From: Sporocytophaga sp. | GTDB lineage: Bacteria > Bacteroidota > Bacteroidia > Cytophagales > Cytophagaceae | Direction of reading: 5' to 3' | Assembly (NCBI RefSeq): GCF_017745095.1 | Contig: NZ_JAGHZZ010000028.1 | Coordinates: 1 to 62,919 of the forward strand | DNA length: 62,919 nucleotides | In this document: positions 20,193 through 27,960 of the stretch, one piece after another | How the letters are laid out: each line of letters begins with the position of its first letter | How positions within the stretch are numbered: the first letter of the stretch is position 1 | The notes under the pieces: generated by a model | Told to the model about the DNA's origin: nothing | Database searches by the model: none | The model's input: the letters and a program-made list of their open reading frames with translations, nothing else | Made by a program: the position numbers and the translations under genes

Positions 20193-20624
20193 ATGAAAAA
20201 CAATCGGAATGAATATGCTGGCAATATTATTATTCGATTTTTAGTAGGTGCAATTTTTCTTTCTGAAGGAATTCAAAAATTTCTATATCCTGATACTTTG
20301 GGAGTCGGAAGGTTTATTAAGATTGGAATACCAGCTCCCGAGTTTTTGGCCCCTTTTGTAGGAATTACAGAAATAGTTTGTGGTTCATTAGTTTTATTAG
20401 GTCTACTTACTCGGTGGGCATCTATACCTCTCATTATCGATATCACAGTGGCTATAATAACTACAAAAGTTCCTATGTTGCGTGAAGAAGGTTTTTGGAA
20501 AATGGCTCATGAAGCTCGAACGGATTATGCAGTATTATTAGGGAGCATTTACCTATTGGTATATGGAGGAGGGAGATGGTCTTTGGATAAAGTGCTCAAC
20601 AAGCAAGCTAAAGAAAGGTTTTAA
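20193..20624 (+). CDS. DoxX family membrane protein
   Basis: 143 residues with four hydrophobic helices. Family signatures are IIRFLVGAIFLSEGIQKFLYP near the N-terminus, GVGRFIKIGIPAPEFLAPFVGITEIVCGSLVLLGLLTRWASIPL in the middle, and DYAVLLGSIYLLVYGGGRWSLD at the end. DoxX proteins are inner-membrane proteins, some linked to redox or thiol stress and quinone chemistry. It is followed after 35 bases by the hemerythrin-like gene, suggesting a joint function in oxygen or peroxide handling (inference). A second DoxX paralogue lies at 24505-24906. Confidence 0.9.
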   Translation: MKNNRNEYAGNIIIRFLVGAIFLSEGIQKFLYPDTLGVGRFIKIGIPAPEFLAPFVGITEIVCGSLVLLGLLTRWASIPLIIDITVAIITTKVPMLREEGFWKMAHEARTDYAVLLGSIYLLVYGGGRWSLDKVLNKQAKERF

Positions 20625-20659
20625 TTTGATATACATGAAAAAATAATAATTCGATAGTT

Positions 20660-21400
20660 ATGAAAATACAAATGGATATTTTTAAAAATAATAATATTGC
20701 TCCAGATAGAAGGACTTTTTTAAGCACAGGAATATTATTCATGACTGCAACTGGAATTGGAGGGGGAAGTTTTCTTACTGGATGTGAAAATAAAGAAGAG
20801 AAAGAAGAGAAAGAAGAGAAAGAAGTTTCACCTCCTGAGGATCTTATGCAAGAGCATGGTATATTAAAGCGGATACTGCTTATTTACGATGCTTGCCAAA
20901 TGCACTTGATGAATAAAAAAACTTTTCCCATGGAAGCTATATCAAGCTCTGCTGATATAATAAGAACTTTTATTGAAGATTATCATGAAAAACAAGAAGA
21001 AGATTATATTTTTCCTCGATTCAGGAAAGCAAACAAGTTGACCGATCTCGTGCAAGTTCTTTTGGAACAGCATAATGCTGGAAGAAAAGTAACTGATGAA
21101 ATCCTACAAATCAGCAAAGCTACTAACAGGAGAGAAAAAGAGAATCAACGTTTGATAGAATTGTTGTCTATGTTTAATACCATGTATAATCCTCATGAAG
21201 CAAGAGAAGATACTGTTCTGTTTCCTGCTTTCAGGAAAATTGTTTCACAGCATGAATACGATTCATTGGGTGAGGAATTTGAGAAGAATGAGCATAAAAA
21301 GTTTGGAGAAGATGGATTTACCTCTATGGTAGACAAAGTCGCTAGTATTGAAAAGCAATTGGGGATTTATGAGTTGTCACAGTTCACACCAAAAATATAA
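20660..21400 (+). CDS. exported hemerythrin-domain protein (Tat-type lipoprotein)
   Basis: 246 residues. The N-terminus has a twin-arginine motif (DRRTFLS, Arg17-Arg18), a hydrophobic segment and a lipobox-like FLTGC with Cys42. It is thus predicted to be folded in the cytoplasm, Tat-exported and lipidated. A highly charged Lys/Glu spacer (about 43-58) follows. The four-helix hemerythrin domain has candidate iron ligands in MQEHGILKR, DYHEKQEEDYIFP, LLEQHNAGRK and NPHEAREDTVLFP. It could bind oxygen, nitric oxide or sense redox state. Export by Tat fits a metal-loaded protein. Co-transcribed with DoxX upstream. Confidence 0.88.
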   Translation: MKIQMDIFKNNNIAPDRRTFLSTGILFMTATGIGGGSFLTGCENKEEKEEKEEKEVSPPEDLMQEHGILKRILLIYDACQMHLMNKKTFPMEAISSSADIIRTFIEDYHEKQEEDYIFPRFRKANKLTDLVQVLLEQHNAGRKVTDEILQISKATNRREKENQRLIELLSMFNTMYNPHEAREDTVLFPAFRKIVSQHEYDSLGEEFEKNEHKKFGEDGFTSMVDKVASIEKQLGIYELSQFTPKI

Positions 21401-21686
21401 ATGTAGGAAGCTTAAAAGTATCAAGGAAACTTACTTTAATGGGCTAACAAATAACTCAGTACTTCTGACTAGTGCTTTTCTCTTTGGAATTATTTCTATG
21501 TAATATGCTTTACCCTATTAATGATCTTAATGCCATAGTTAATAGTCTGTAAATAATTTTATTATGTAGGGCGAAAGCCCAATCTATAATATCAGATTTA
21601 TTTATCATACGAACCTTATTAATTCGTTCCTTATTCTTAAAACACTTTAATAATTAACAGGTTTTAAGCGTGAAAACATAAGATCA

Positions 21687-22670
21687 ATGATTACGGACAA
21701 TGTTAGAATTTTTTCTCTTAACACCGGAAAACAATATGCAGAAGAAGTTGCCAGAATTCTTGGAATGCATCTTGCATCACACGAAGAGAGGGAGTTTGAA
21801 GATGGTGAACATAAAATAAGGTCCTTAGAAAGTGTACGAGGAAAAGAAATATTCATTATCCAGTCTTTGTTTTCAGAAGACTCAATGAGTGTCAATGATA
21901 AATTGTGCAGGCTACTATTTCTGATAGGATCATTGAAAGATGCATGTGCTTTAAAAATAACTTTGGTAGTCCCATACCTCTGTTATGCAAGGAAAGACAG
22001 AAAGACCAAAGATTGGGATCCTGTTTCGACCAAATATCTTGCACAAATTATTGAAGCCGTAGGAACTGATCATGTGGTAACATTGGATGTACACAACCTT
22101 CAGTCATTCCAGAACTCTTTCCGTTGCTACACTGATCACCTTGAAGCCAGAACCTTATTCGCGGACTATTTTGCAACTCTGGCTGAAAATGAAGATATAG
22201 TTGTTATGTCTCCTGATGCAGGAGGAATGAAAAGAGCAGAAGAGTTCAGCGAAAGTCTGGGTAAAAGATTGCAAAAAGAATTTCCTGTCATCTTTATGGA
22301 AAAGAAAAGAAGTGAAGGTATAGTGAGTGGAAGCAGCCTAGTTGGTGATGTAAAGAACAAGACTGTAATTATCATCGATGACCTGATCAGCAGTGGTACT
22401 ACTCTTTCACGAGCCGCTTCAGCATGTAAAGAATCTGGAGCTTTGAAAGTATATGCAGCAGCTACACATGGAGTATTTAGTGAAGAGGCAAACGTAAACT
22501 TTAAGTCAGATGCACTTGACAGAATTATAATTACCAATTCCATCCCGGATATAAGGATAAATGCAGAAGTCAAGGAAAAAAAGATGGTGATTCTCGATAC
22601 AGTGTCTTTGGTCGCAGAATGTATTCGAAGGCTCCATACAAATGAATCTATAACAGAACTAATCAAGTAA
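21687..22670 (+). CDS. prs: ribose-phosphate pyrophosphokinase paralogue
   Basis: 327 residues. Makes PRPP from ribose 5-phosphate and ATP. Seen: the N-terminal EEREFEDGEHKIR flexible-loop region, the YLCYARKDRK catalytic segment, TLDVHNLQSFQNSF, SPDAGGMKRAEEF, and the PRPP-binding loop VIIIDDLISSGTTL (227-240). The sequence departs from housekeeping Prs in several places, such as KDWDPVSTKYLAQ and a Cys-rich first half, so it is likely a specialised second copy. It converges with an APH-like kinase gene (7 bases apart) and lies near a phosphoribosyltransferase, which suggests a dedicated PRPP-using pathway. Cytoplasmic. Confidence 0.9.
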   Translation: MITDNVRIFSLNTGKQYAEEVARILGMHLASHEEREFEDGEHKIRSLESVRGKEIFIIQSLFSEDSMSVNDKLCRLLFLIGSLKDACALKITLVVPYLCYARKDRKTKDWDPVSTKYLAQIIEAVGTDHVVTLDVHNLQSFQNSFRCYTDHLEARTLFADYFATLAENEDIVVMSPDAGGMKRAEEFSESLGKRLQKEFPVIFMEKKRSEGIVSGSSLVGDVKNKTVIIIDDLISSGTTLSRAASACKESGALKVYAAATHGVFSEEANVNFKSDALDRIIITNSIPDIRINAEVKEKKMVILDTVSLVAECIRRLHTNESITELIK

Positions 22671-22677
22671 TTATAAG

Positions 22678-23685
22678 CTACTCAGAAACGTACATCTGAG
22701 CTCTCATAAGGTAATCCGTACCTTTAAGTTTCCATCTAAGAATGTCTTTTCTATGGTCATCCAAGATATGACGGAAAGAAGATAAAGCACGAAGTGTAGC
22801 ACGTATACTTTTATAAAAAGGTTCTAATCCTTTATAATAATGATCCTTTGATTCATTCTCATAAATTTCCAATAATTTTTTCCCTAACCACTCATTTCCT
22901 AATAATTCACATTCAAGGGAAAAATAAGAAAGTTCTTCAACAGGGTCCTGTATTCTGAAATCAGAATTAAATTCAAGCGCATCAATTATTACTGGTTCAT
23001 TCAGGAAACATATATGTTCTGGCTTGAGATCTCCATGAACCTCTATTATTCTGGATGCCCTTAATCTTAAATGTTGTTCATTCTTTTCAATAAAATTCAA
23101 TTGAAGTGTTTTTATTTCGTTTAACACTTCATTTGATACTTCAAAAGATGGATGCTTCAGGCTTTCAAGGTTATCAGATAAGAAATCCGTCAATCGCTGT
23201 AAGTATTCATTCTCATACAACTCTTTCTTCTTCGTTTGCTTGTAAAAATCGGATAACTTTCTGCCTAGGGAGATTATTTCTTCATTGGTTATTTCTCCTT
23301 TCTGTAGTTTATAATCCAACATTGCTTCGTCAGGCAAACGTTTCATTTTAACGAACCATTCTATTACTATTCCCTTTCCATCAAGCTGCAATCCTATATC
23401 AGTCATTGACAATGGGACGACGCCAAGATATATATCAGGAGCGAGGGCTTTATTGACTGTGATTTCTTTATGACAATTATGCTGCCTTCTCTCAAGTGTA
23501 GATAAGTTGAGAAAAGGGTACAATACTGGCTTTTTCATTTTATATACAAAGTTGTCAGTGATGAAGACATAAGACATATGCGTTTCTTTCAACGTGACAA
23601 TATTTGTATGTTCAGGAAAATTATTACAATCTGATAAAAACTCCACAATTTCATTTGTGGTTATGTCATGGCCTGTATTATTCAT
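22678..23685 (-). CDS. aminoglycoside phosphotransferase-like kinase (COG2187 type)
   Basis: 335 residues, protein-kinase-like fold. The ATP-binding Lys region is FVYKMKKPVLYPFLNLSTLERR. The catalytic loop is VHGDLKPEHICF and the metal-binding region is IDALEFNSDFRIQDPVEELSY. The DALEFN...DP(V/I) signature marks the COG2187 group, whose members are often fused to an AAA nucleotide-kinase domain; here that domain is absent. The small-molecule substrate is unknown and antibiotic resistance should not be assumed. It is the last of a leftward gene group with a phosphoribosyltransferase and DoxX, and it converges with the PRPP synthetase gene. Confidence 0.85.
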   Translation of the reverse strand: MNNTGHDITTNEIVEFLSDCNNFPEHTNIVTLKETHMSYVFITDNFVYKMKKPVLYPFLNLSTLERRQHNCHKEITVNKALAPDIYLGVVPLSMTDIGLQLDGKGIVIEWFVKMKRLPDEAMLDYKLQKGEITNEEIISLGRKLSDFYKQTKKKELYENEYLQRLTDFLSDNLESLKHPSFEVSNEVLNEIKTLQLNFIEKNEQHLRLRASRIIEVHGDLKPEHICFLNEPVIIDALEFNSDFRIQDPVEELSYFSLECELLGNEWLGKKLLEIYENESKDHYYKGLEPFYKSIRATLRALSSFRHILDDHRKDILRWKLKGTDYLMRAQMYVSE

Positions 23686-23830
23686 TTACCCATAGTTTTT
23701 CAGATAAATAAAAATTTCTGTTACTTGTTCTGAGTTTTTCCGACGAAATGCAAGCAAGAGTTTTTCCTGATTCATGAAGTAGATTCATGGCTTACTTCCA
23801 TCCAGCTTTGATCTTCATGCTCCTGATAGT

Positions 23831-24487
23831 TTATTTGGAAGAAGGTGATTTTTGAAGGAATGAAATGACTTCATCATCGGTATTTTGATGAAAATCATCA
23901 TAGACCTGACCTACTGCAGAGTAGGTGCGAGGCACCTCTAACACAATTACTTCATCTGCCAGCTCATCAATAAGTTCAGCGTAATTGCGACCAGATACAG
24001 GGGCGGCGACAATTAGTTCGGATACATCTTGTTTTCTGCACAATTGGAGAATCGGTGCGATTGTAGATCCTGTAGCTATGCCGTCATCCACAATAATGAC
24101 TGTACGGTTTTTCATGTTTGGTAGAGGTTTTCCATTCCTGTATTCCAAAATCCTTCTTTTAATCTCTTGAAGCCGATCTTCGATTAAGGTTTTAATGGTT
24201 GATTCACCCAAACGTTTTCCCAGAGCAGAAACATATACGGACCCATCTTCCGCAACAGCTCCACAACCCAATTCTGGTTGACCTGGATAGGGAAGCTTTT
24301 TGGAAATTGCAACAGACAGTTCCCCGTTGATAATTTTAGCAACGTGGTAAGCTACTTCAACGCCCCCTCTGGGTATTGCCAATACTAATGCATTTTTGTT
24401 CTTAAATTTACCTGACAACCGCTGACCCAGCTGAATGCCTGCATCTTGCCTGTTAGCAAAATTACGTCCTGTATCGTTTCCGTACAT
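23831..24487 (-). CDS. phosphoribosyltransferase (COG1926 type)
   Basis: 218 residues, type I phosphoribosyltransferase. The N-terminal FANRQDAGIQLGQRLSG and VLAIPRGGVEVA are diagnostic of COG1926. The PRPP-binding loop is VIIVDDGIATGSTI. The C-terminal hood (AAPVSGRNYAELIDELADEVIVLEVPRTYSAVGQVYDDFHQ) is also typical. In many bacteria this domain is fused or adjacent to a dienelactone-hydrolase-like protein and to Prs, as seen here with the hydrolase at 25111 and prs at 21687. The base or acceptor is unknown. Preceded by a DoxX gene with only 17 bases between, hence an operon. Confidence 0.9.
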   Translation of the reverse strand: MYGNDTGRNFANRQDAGIQLGQRLSGKFKNKNALVLAIPRGGVEVAYHVAKIINGELSVAISKKLPYPGQPELGCGAVAEDGSVYVSALGKRLGESTIKTLIEDRLQEIKRRILEYRNGKPLPNMKNRTVIIVDDGIATGSTIAPILQLCRKQDVSELIVAAPVSGRNYAELIDELADEVIVLEVPRTYSAVGQVYDDFHQNTDDEVISFLQKSPSSK

Positions 24488-24504
24488 ATAATTTTATTTT
24501 TTGA

Positions 24505-24906
24505 TTAATATCCAATGTTAGATTTCTTATTATCTATGCTGAATGGACCTGCCCCCCAATAACTAATAATTAAGGCTCCTCCAAGCATCGAAAAGTTTTT
24601 CATGAAATGCATCATTTTCATTTGTTGCATCAATGGGTCGGTAACTGCCCAAAACCTGTGCGTCATAAAAGTTGCAGGTAGAAGATACAGAACTATGAGC
24701 CATGCACCAATTTTTGTTTTATATCCAATAATGATACTTATTGCACCAAGAGATGCTATAATTCCGCTTAATGGTACAGCTATAGATGCCAAAGGAACAC
24801 CTGCTGCAGACGCATTCTTTATCGTCTCAGGCGATAGGTTTCTGATTATGGCCATTAAATAAATTAAAGAGAAAAGAATCCTGCCAACTAATGGAATGTA
24901 CTTCAT
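24505..24906 (-). CDS. DoxX family membrane protein, second copy
   Basis: 133 residues with four hydrophobic helices. Landmarks are LVGRILFSLIYLMAIIRNLS, GVPLASIAVPLSGIIASLGAISIIIGYKTKIGAWLIVLYLLPATFMTHRFW and the SMLGGALIISYWGAGPFSID end. It is distant in sequence from the DoxX at 20193. It sits directly upstream (17 bases) of the COG1926 phosphoribosyltransferase and is probably co-transcribed with it. Inner membrane, function unknown. Confidence 0.88.
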   Translation of the reverse strand: MKYIPLVGRILFSLIYLMAIIRNLSPETIKNASAAGVPLASIAVPLSGIIASLGAISIIIGYKTKIGAWLIVLYLLPATFMTHRFWAVTDPLMQQMKMMHFMKNFSMLGGALIISYWGAGPFSIDNKKSNIGY

Positions 24907-25110
24907 AATTGTCCGATTTTGATCGTCAGATGCCTGTTATAAGTTTGCGAACTTAATTACCTGTAAAACCATGAACCTTTTGTTTAGTTACAATATTCTC
25001 AACTGCAGTGACAGGCCATAAATTTGTGATGGAAAATCGATGTTTACTGATCAATTGCAGATGCAAACTTTTTACATTCAATCAGTAGAAGAATTTAATT
25101 ATTTTACTTT

Positions 25111-25758
25111 TTATTTCACATATTCCTTAAACCAGTTCCCTGCTAGTTCTGCAACTTCTTCCAGTTTTCCTGGTTCTTCAAAAAGATGTGTAGCTCCTTG
25201 AACAATTGCCATATTTTTTTTCTTTGCACCCAGATAAGCAAAGGCTTCATCGTTCAATTCAATAACAGCCTGATCATTTCCTCCAACAATAAACAACGTA
25301 GATGCTTTAACTTCTTCTAGATAAGAGAAAGCAAGATCAGGACGACCACCACGGGAGACAACAGATTTTATTTTATCACCCATCATTGCAGCCACACTCA
25401 AAGCGGATGCTGCACCCGTACTGGAACCAAACAATCCTATTGGAAAATCTTTTGTTCTTTCATTTTCTTTAATCCAGTTACAAATTTGAAAGAGCCTTTG
25501 TGTAAGGAGAGAAATATTGAATCTCGTGTTGTAATTTTGATCTTCTTCGTAGGTAAGCAGATCAAACAAAAATGTAGCTAACCCCTTTTCCTGTAAAACC
25601 TTAGCTACAAAATTATTCCTTGGGCTGAGTCTACTGCTACCACTGCCATGAGAAAATAATACAAGACCTGTAGCTTTCTCTGGAATAATAAGATTTCCTT
25701 TTAATTCAATCGAGTCTACTGGTACACTTACTTCTTTATCAAATGCAAGTTCGATCAT
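25111..25758 (-). CDS. alpha/beta hydrolase, dienelactone-hydrolase-like
   Basis: 215 residues from ATG 25758; an upstream TTG at 25809 would add 17 residues that the family does not need. The fold shows LVLFSHGSGSSRLSPRN (oxyanion region), the nucleophile elbow GLFGSSTGAASAL, a late acidic residue in FIVGGNDQAVIELN and the catalytic His in GATHLFEEPG. This group is commonly found next to or fused with COG1926 phosphoribosyltransferases. Cytoplasmic, probably an esterase or lactone hydrolase of unknown substrate. It lies 204 bases upstream of the DoxX gene on the same strand. Confidence 0.88.
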   Translation of the reverse strand: MIELAFDKEVSVPVDSIELKGNLIIPEKATGLVLFSHGSGSSRLSPRNNFVAKVLQEKGLATFLFDLLTYEEDQNYNTRFNISLLTQRLFQICNWIKENERTKDFPIGLFGSSTGAASALSVAAMMGDKIKSVVSRGGRPDLAFSYLEEVKASTLFIVGGNDQAVIELNDEAFAYLGAKKKNMAIVQGATHLFEEPGKLEEVAELAGNWFKEYVK

Positions 25759-26275
25759 ATTATCAATTAGTATTTTAGATACTTGATTCCATATATCGCA
25801 AACTGTCAAGTTTTCCGGATGTTTTTGAAATAGAAGGAAGAGAAAAGCATATTGCTGAAAGTAAATTCAATAAATTTAGCTTTACTCCATACTGTCTTGT
25901 AAAAACAAAAATGTAGTGGAATGACCCTCTGCAAACTGGTTGTTACTTGCGTGAGAGCAACAATCTTAATAAGCTTTGTTTTAACTGCAGGGATCTCCTT
26001 TAAGAATGGATTATTAATTTTTTATTTATGGTTCAATCATTCTTTAGTAAGATAAGGGGTAAAGAAGAAAGAAATGATGGAGATATTAAGGGAAGATTAA
26101 GGTTATATTAAGGATTGTGTATCACAAAATTAAAGATGTAAAATTTGTTGATATTAAAAATAATTCTCCTAAAATTGTCTTGTCAATCAATATAGCTATC
26201 GTCTCTCGATGGTAAGTCTCAGTAAAGAAGTGGTAAGCAAATTTCTGGAAGAACTTATAAGTAATTTCATTTAAA
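25759..26275. other. intergenic region between divergent operons
   Basis: About 517 AT-rich bases between the leftward hydrolase group and the rightward galactose operon. It must contain promoters for both. The only structured item is a 21-codon frame immediately before galM, listed separately. No RNA gene recognised. Confidence 0.5.
26209..26274 (+). CDS. possible leader peptide, 21 residues
   Basis: ATG 26209 to TAA 26272-26274 encodes a short amphipathic peptide (MVSLSKEVVSKFLEELISNF plus Ile). Its stop is one base before the galM start, so translational coupling is possible. It could equally be chance in AT-rich leader DNA. No stalling motif is evident. Confidence 0.25.
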   Translation: MVSLSKEVVSKFLEELISNFI

Positions 26276-27196
26276 ATGTTTAAGGTAACACAAGACATAA
26301 AGAAGGGATTAAACCTTTATCGGATCACAGATTCGGATACGGGAGAATATGTTTCAATTCTTCCTGATTACGGATGTGCTTTGAACAATTATGTAATCCT
26401 TCATAATGGCAAGTTTCTTGACCTGATTGAGGGGTATGCAGATGAAGCAGACCTTCTGGAAAATTTGAACAAAATAATTAAAGGTCATATTCTCTTTCCT
26501 TTTCCTAACCGAATATTTGATGGAACATATGAATTCCAGGGCTCGCAATATCAGTTGGTGAAAAATTATGTGCAGGAGGGAAATGCTTGCCATGGTTTAT
26601 TGCTGGATAGAAAATTTGTGTACGAAATGCACACAACATCTGATCAGGAAGCAGGCGTTGCTTTTGTAACGGAATTGTTGGGGGATGAAGAGGGTTATCC
26701 ATTTAAATGTAAGGTAAGAGTGCGTTTTGTATATACGCGCCAAACTTTTTCAATTGAATCGGAAATAATTAATACAGATGATAAGGTAATTCCTACAGGC
26801 CTGGGATGGCATCCTTATTTCAAAATAGGAGAACACATCGATGATCTGTATTTGACAATTCCAGGTGCTGAGCTTTGGGAACAGTCAACTAAAGACTTTC
26901 TGCCTACTAACTATACCGGCAATGAACCTTTAGGGAATAATTTCCTGGATTCCTGCTTCAGATATAAAACAGGTGAAGTATCTATCGAAGATAAAAAACT
27001 AGGAATCAAACTGACTTTTGATTCTAATAAAGACTTTCCCTATGTTCATGTATATACACCTGCTCACAGGAAATTTATTGCCATTGAACCAATGACTTGT
27101 GTTCCGGATAGCTTCAATAATAAAGTCGGATTGAAGATTCTTAACAAAAATGAGCATTGGATGACAAAATGTGCAATAAAGGTTACTAAATCATAA
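26276..27196 (+). CDS. galM: aldose 1-epimerase (galactose mutarotase family)
   Basis: 306 residues, beta-sandwich fold. Catalytic residues are recognisable: the His in GNACHGLLLDR, the second His in GLGWHPYFKIG and the general-base Glu in FIAIEPMTCVPD. The substrate-binding Arg-containing loop is FPFPNRIFDGTYEF. It interconverts alpha and beta anomers of aldoses such as galactose so that the kinase two genes downstream can act. Cytoplasmic, no signal peptide. First gene of a three-gene operon (35-base gap to the next). The exact sugar could be galactose or a related aldose released from hemicellulose. Confidence 0.92.
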   Translation: MFKVTQDIKKGLNLYRITDSDTGEYVSILPDYGCALNNYVILHNGKFLDLIEGYADEADLLENLNKIIKGHILFPFPNRIFDGTYEFQGSQYQLVKNYVQEGNACHGLLLDRKFVYEMHTTSDQEAGVAFVTELLGDEEGYPFKCKVRVRFVYTRQTFSIESEIINTDDKVIPTGLGWHPYFKIGEHIDDLYLTIPGAELWEQSTKDFLPTNYTGNEPLGNNFLDSCFRYKTGEVSIEDKKLGIKLTFDSNKDFPYVHVYTPAHRKFIAIEPMTCVPDSFNNKVGLKILNKNEHWMTKCAIKVTKS

Positions 27197-27231
27197 ATAA
27201 TAAAAGACCCAACTAGCCTTCTCAACGATTA

Positions 27232-27948
27232 ATGGAATCAATAGCTGTGATACTTGCCGCCGGCAGAGGGACCCGAATGAAATCTGATCTGCCAAAACCT
27301 ATCGTTCCTTTTAAAGGAATGCCATTGGTAGCTCATATTATTAAGTCATTTGAAGGAGCAGGTGTAAAAAACATATACCTGGTGGTAGGATACGGAGCCT
27401 CAGAGGTGATGCGGGTGGTACCTGTGCATGTCGGATTTATTATGCAAAGCGAACAGAAAGGAACAGGCCATGCTGTAATGGAAGGAAAAGGAATTCTCCC
27501 ATATAAAAATAAAAGCTTGTTCGTATTTGTAGGAGATGCTCCACTCATCTCTTCCAAAACAATAAAAAGATTAAAAGAACATCATGAGCAGACAGGCGCA
27601 GCTTGCACTTTCCTTACGGCTGAATTTCCAACTGGTATTCCATATGCAAGAATTGTAAGAGACAAAAATGGAAAGCTCATAAAATGTGTGGAAGAGAAAA
27701 ATGCAACGGAACAAGAAAAAAAAATTAATGAACTGCTTTCTTCCCATTTTATTTTCAATGCTGAGCTACTTTTTGACAATATCAATAGAATAGAACCAGA
27801 TAAACAGAATGGTGAATATTATCTGACCGACATGATCGATATATTTTTGAAAGATGGTAAGAAAGTGGAAGTGTTGAAAATAGATTCATTCCAGGAGCTT
27901 CTCGGTCTCAACACCCCAGAGGATTTGGCCTGGGCTGAAAACTTTTAA
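27232..27948 (+). CDS. sugar-1-phosphate nucleotidyltransferase (GlmU N-domain-like)
   Basis: 238 residues. The nucleotide-binding signature LAAGRGTRMKSDLPKP is at 8-23, followed by MPLVAHIIKSFEGAGVKN, SEQKGTGHAV and the metal-binding FVGDAPLIS. This is the uridylyltransferase-type domain of GlmU without its left-handed beta-helix acetyltransferase half. The residues that in GlmU recognise GlcNAc cannot be judged by eye. Because it lies between galM and galK (12 bases before galK) and there is no galT, it may convert the sugar 1-phosphate made by GalK directly to a UDP-sugar (inference). A GlmU-like or molybdopterin-type role is the alternative. Confidence 0.88.
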   Translation: MESIAVILAAGRGTRMKSDLPKPIVPFKGMPLVAHIIKSFEGAGVKNIYLVVGYGASEVMRVVPVHVGFIMQSEQKGTGHAVMEGKGILPYKNKSLFVFVGDAPLISSKTIKRLKEHHEQTGAACTFLTAEFPTGIPYARIVRDKNGKLIKCVEEKNATEQEKKINELLSSHFIFNAELLFDNINRIEPDKQNGEYYLTDMIDIFLKDGKKVEVLKIDSFQELLGLNTPEDLAWAENF

Positions 27949-27960
27949 GATTTATCTATA

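Noticed and set aside
21569-21580. Small GGGC-GAAA-GCCC hairpin upstream of prs
   Set aside because: Only four base pairs; no terminator T-run, too little to call a regulatory element.
22166-22666. 166-codon minus-strand frame opposite prs
   Set aside because: Shadow of the PRPP synthetase gene, low-complexity Ser/Leu/Thr composition.
22678-23685. Antibiotic-resistance aminoglycoside phosphotransferase
   Set aside because: Only the kinase fold is shared; the DALEFN motif places it in a different group of unknown substrate.
25759-25809. Longer TTG-initiated start for the hydrolase
   Set aside because: The ATG at 25758 begins exactly where the family fold begins; the extension has no conserved features.
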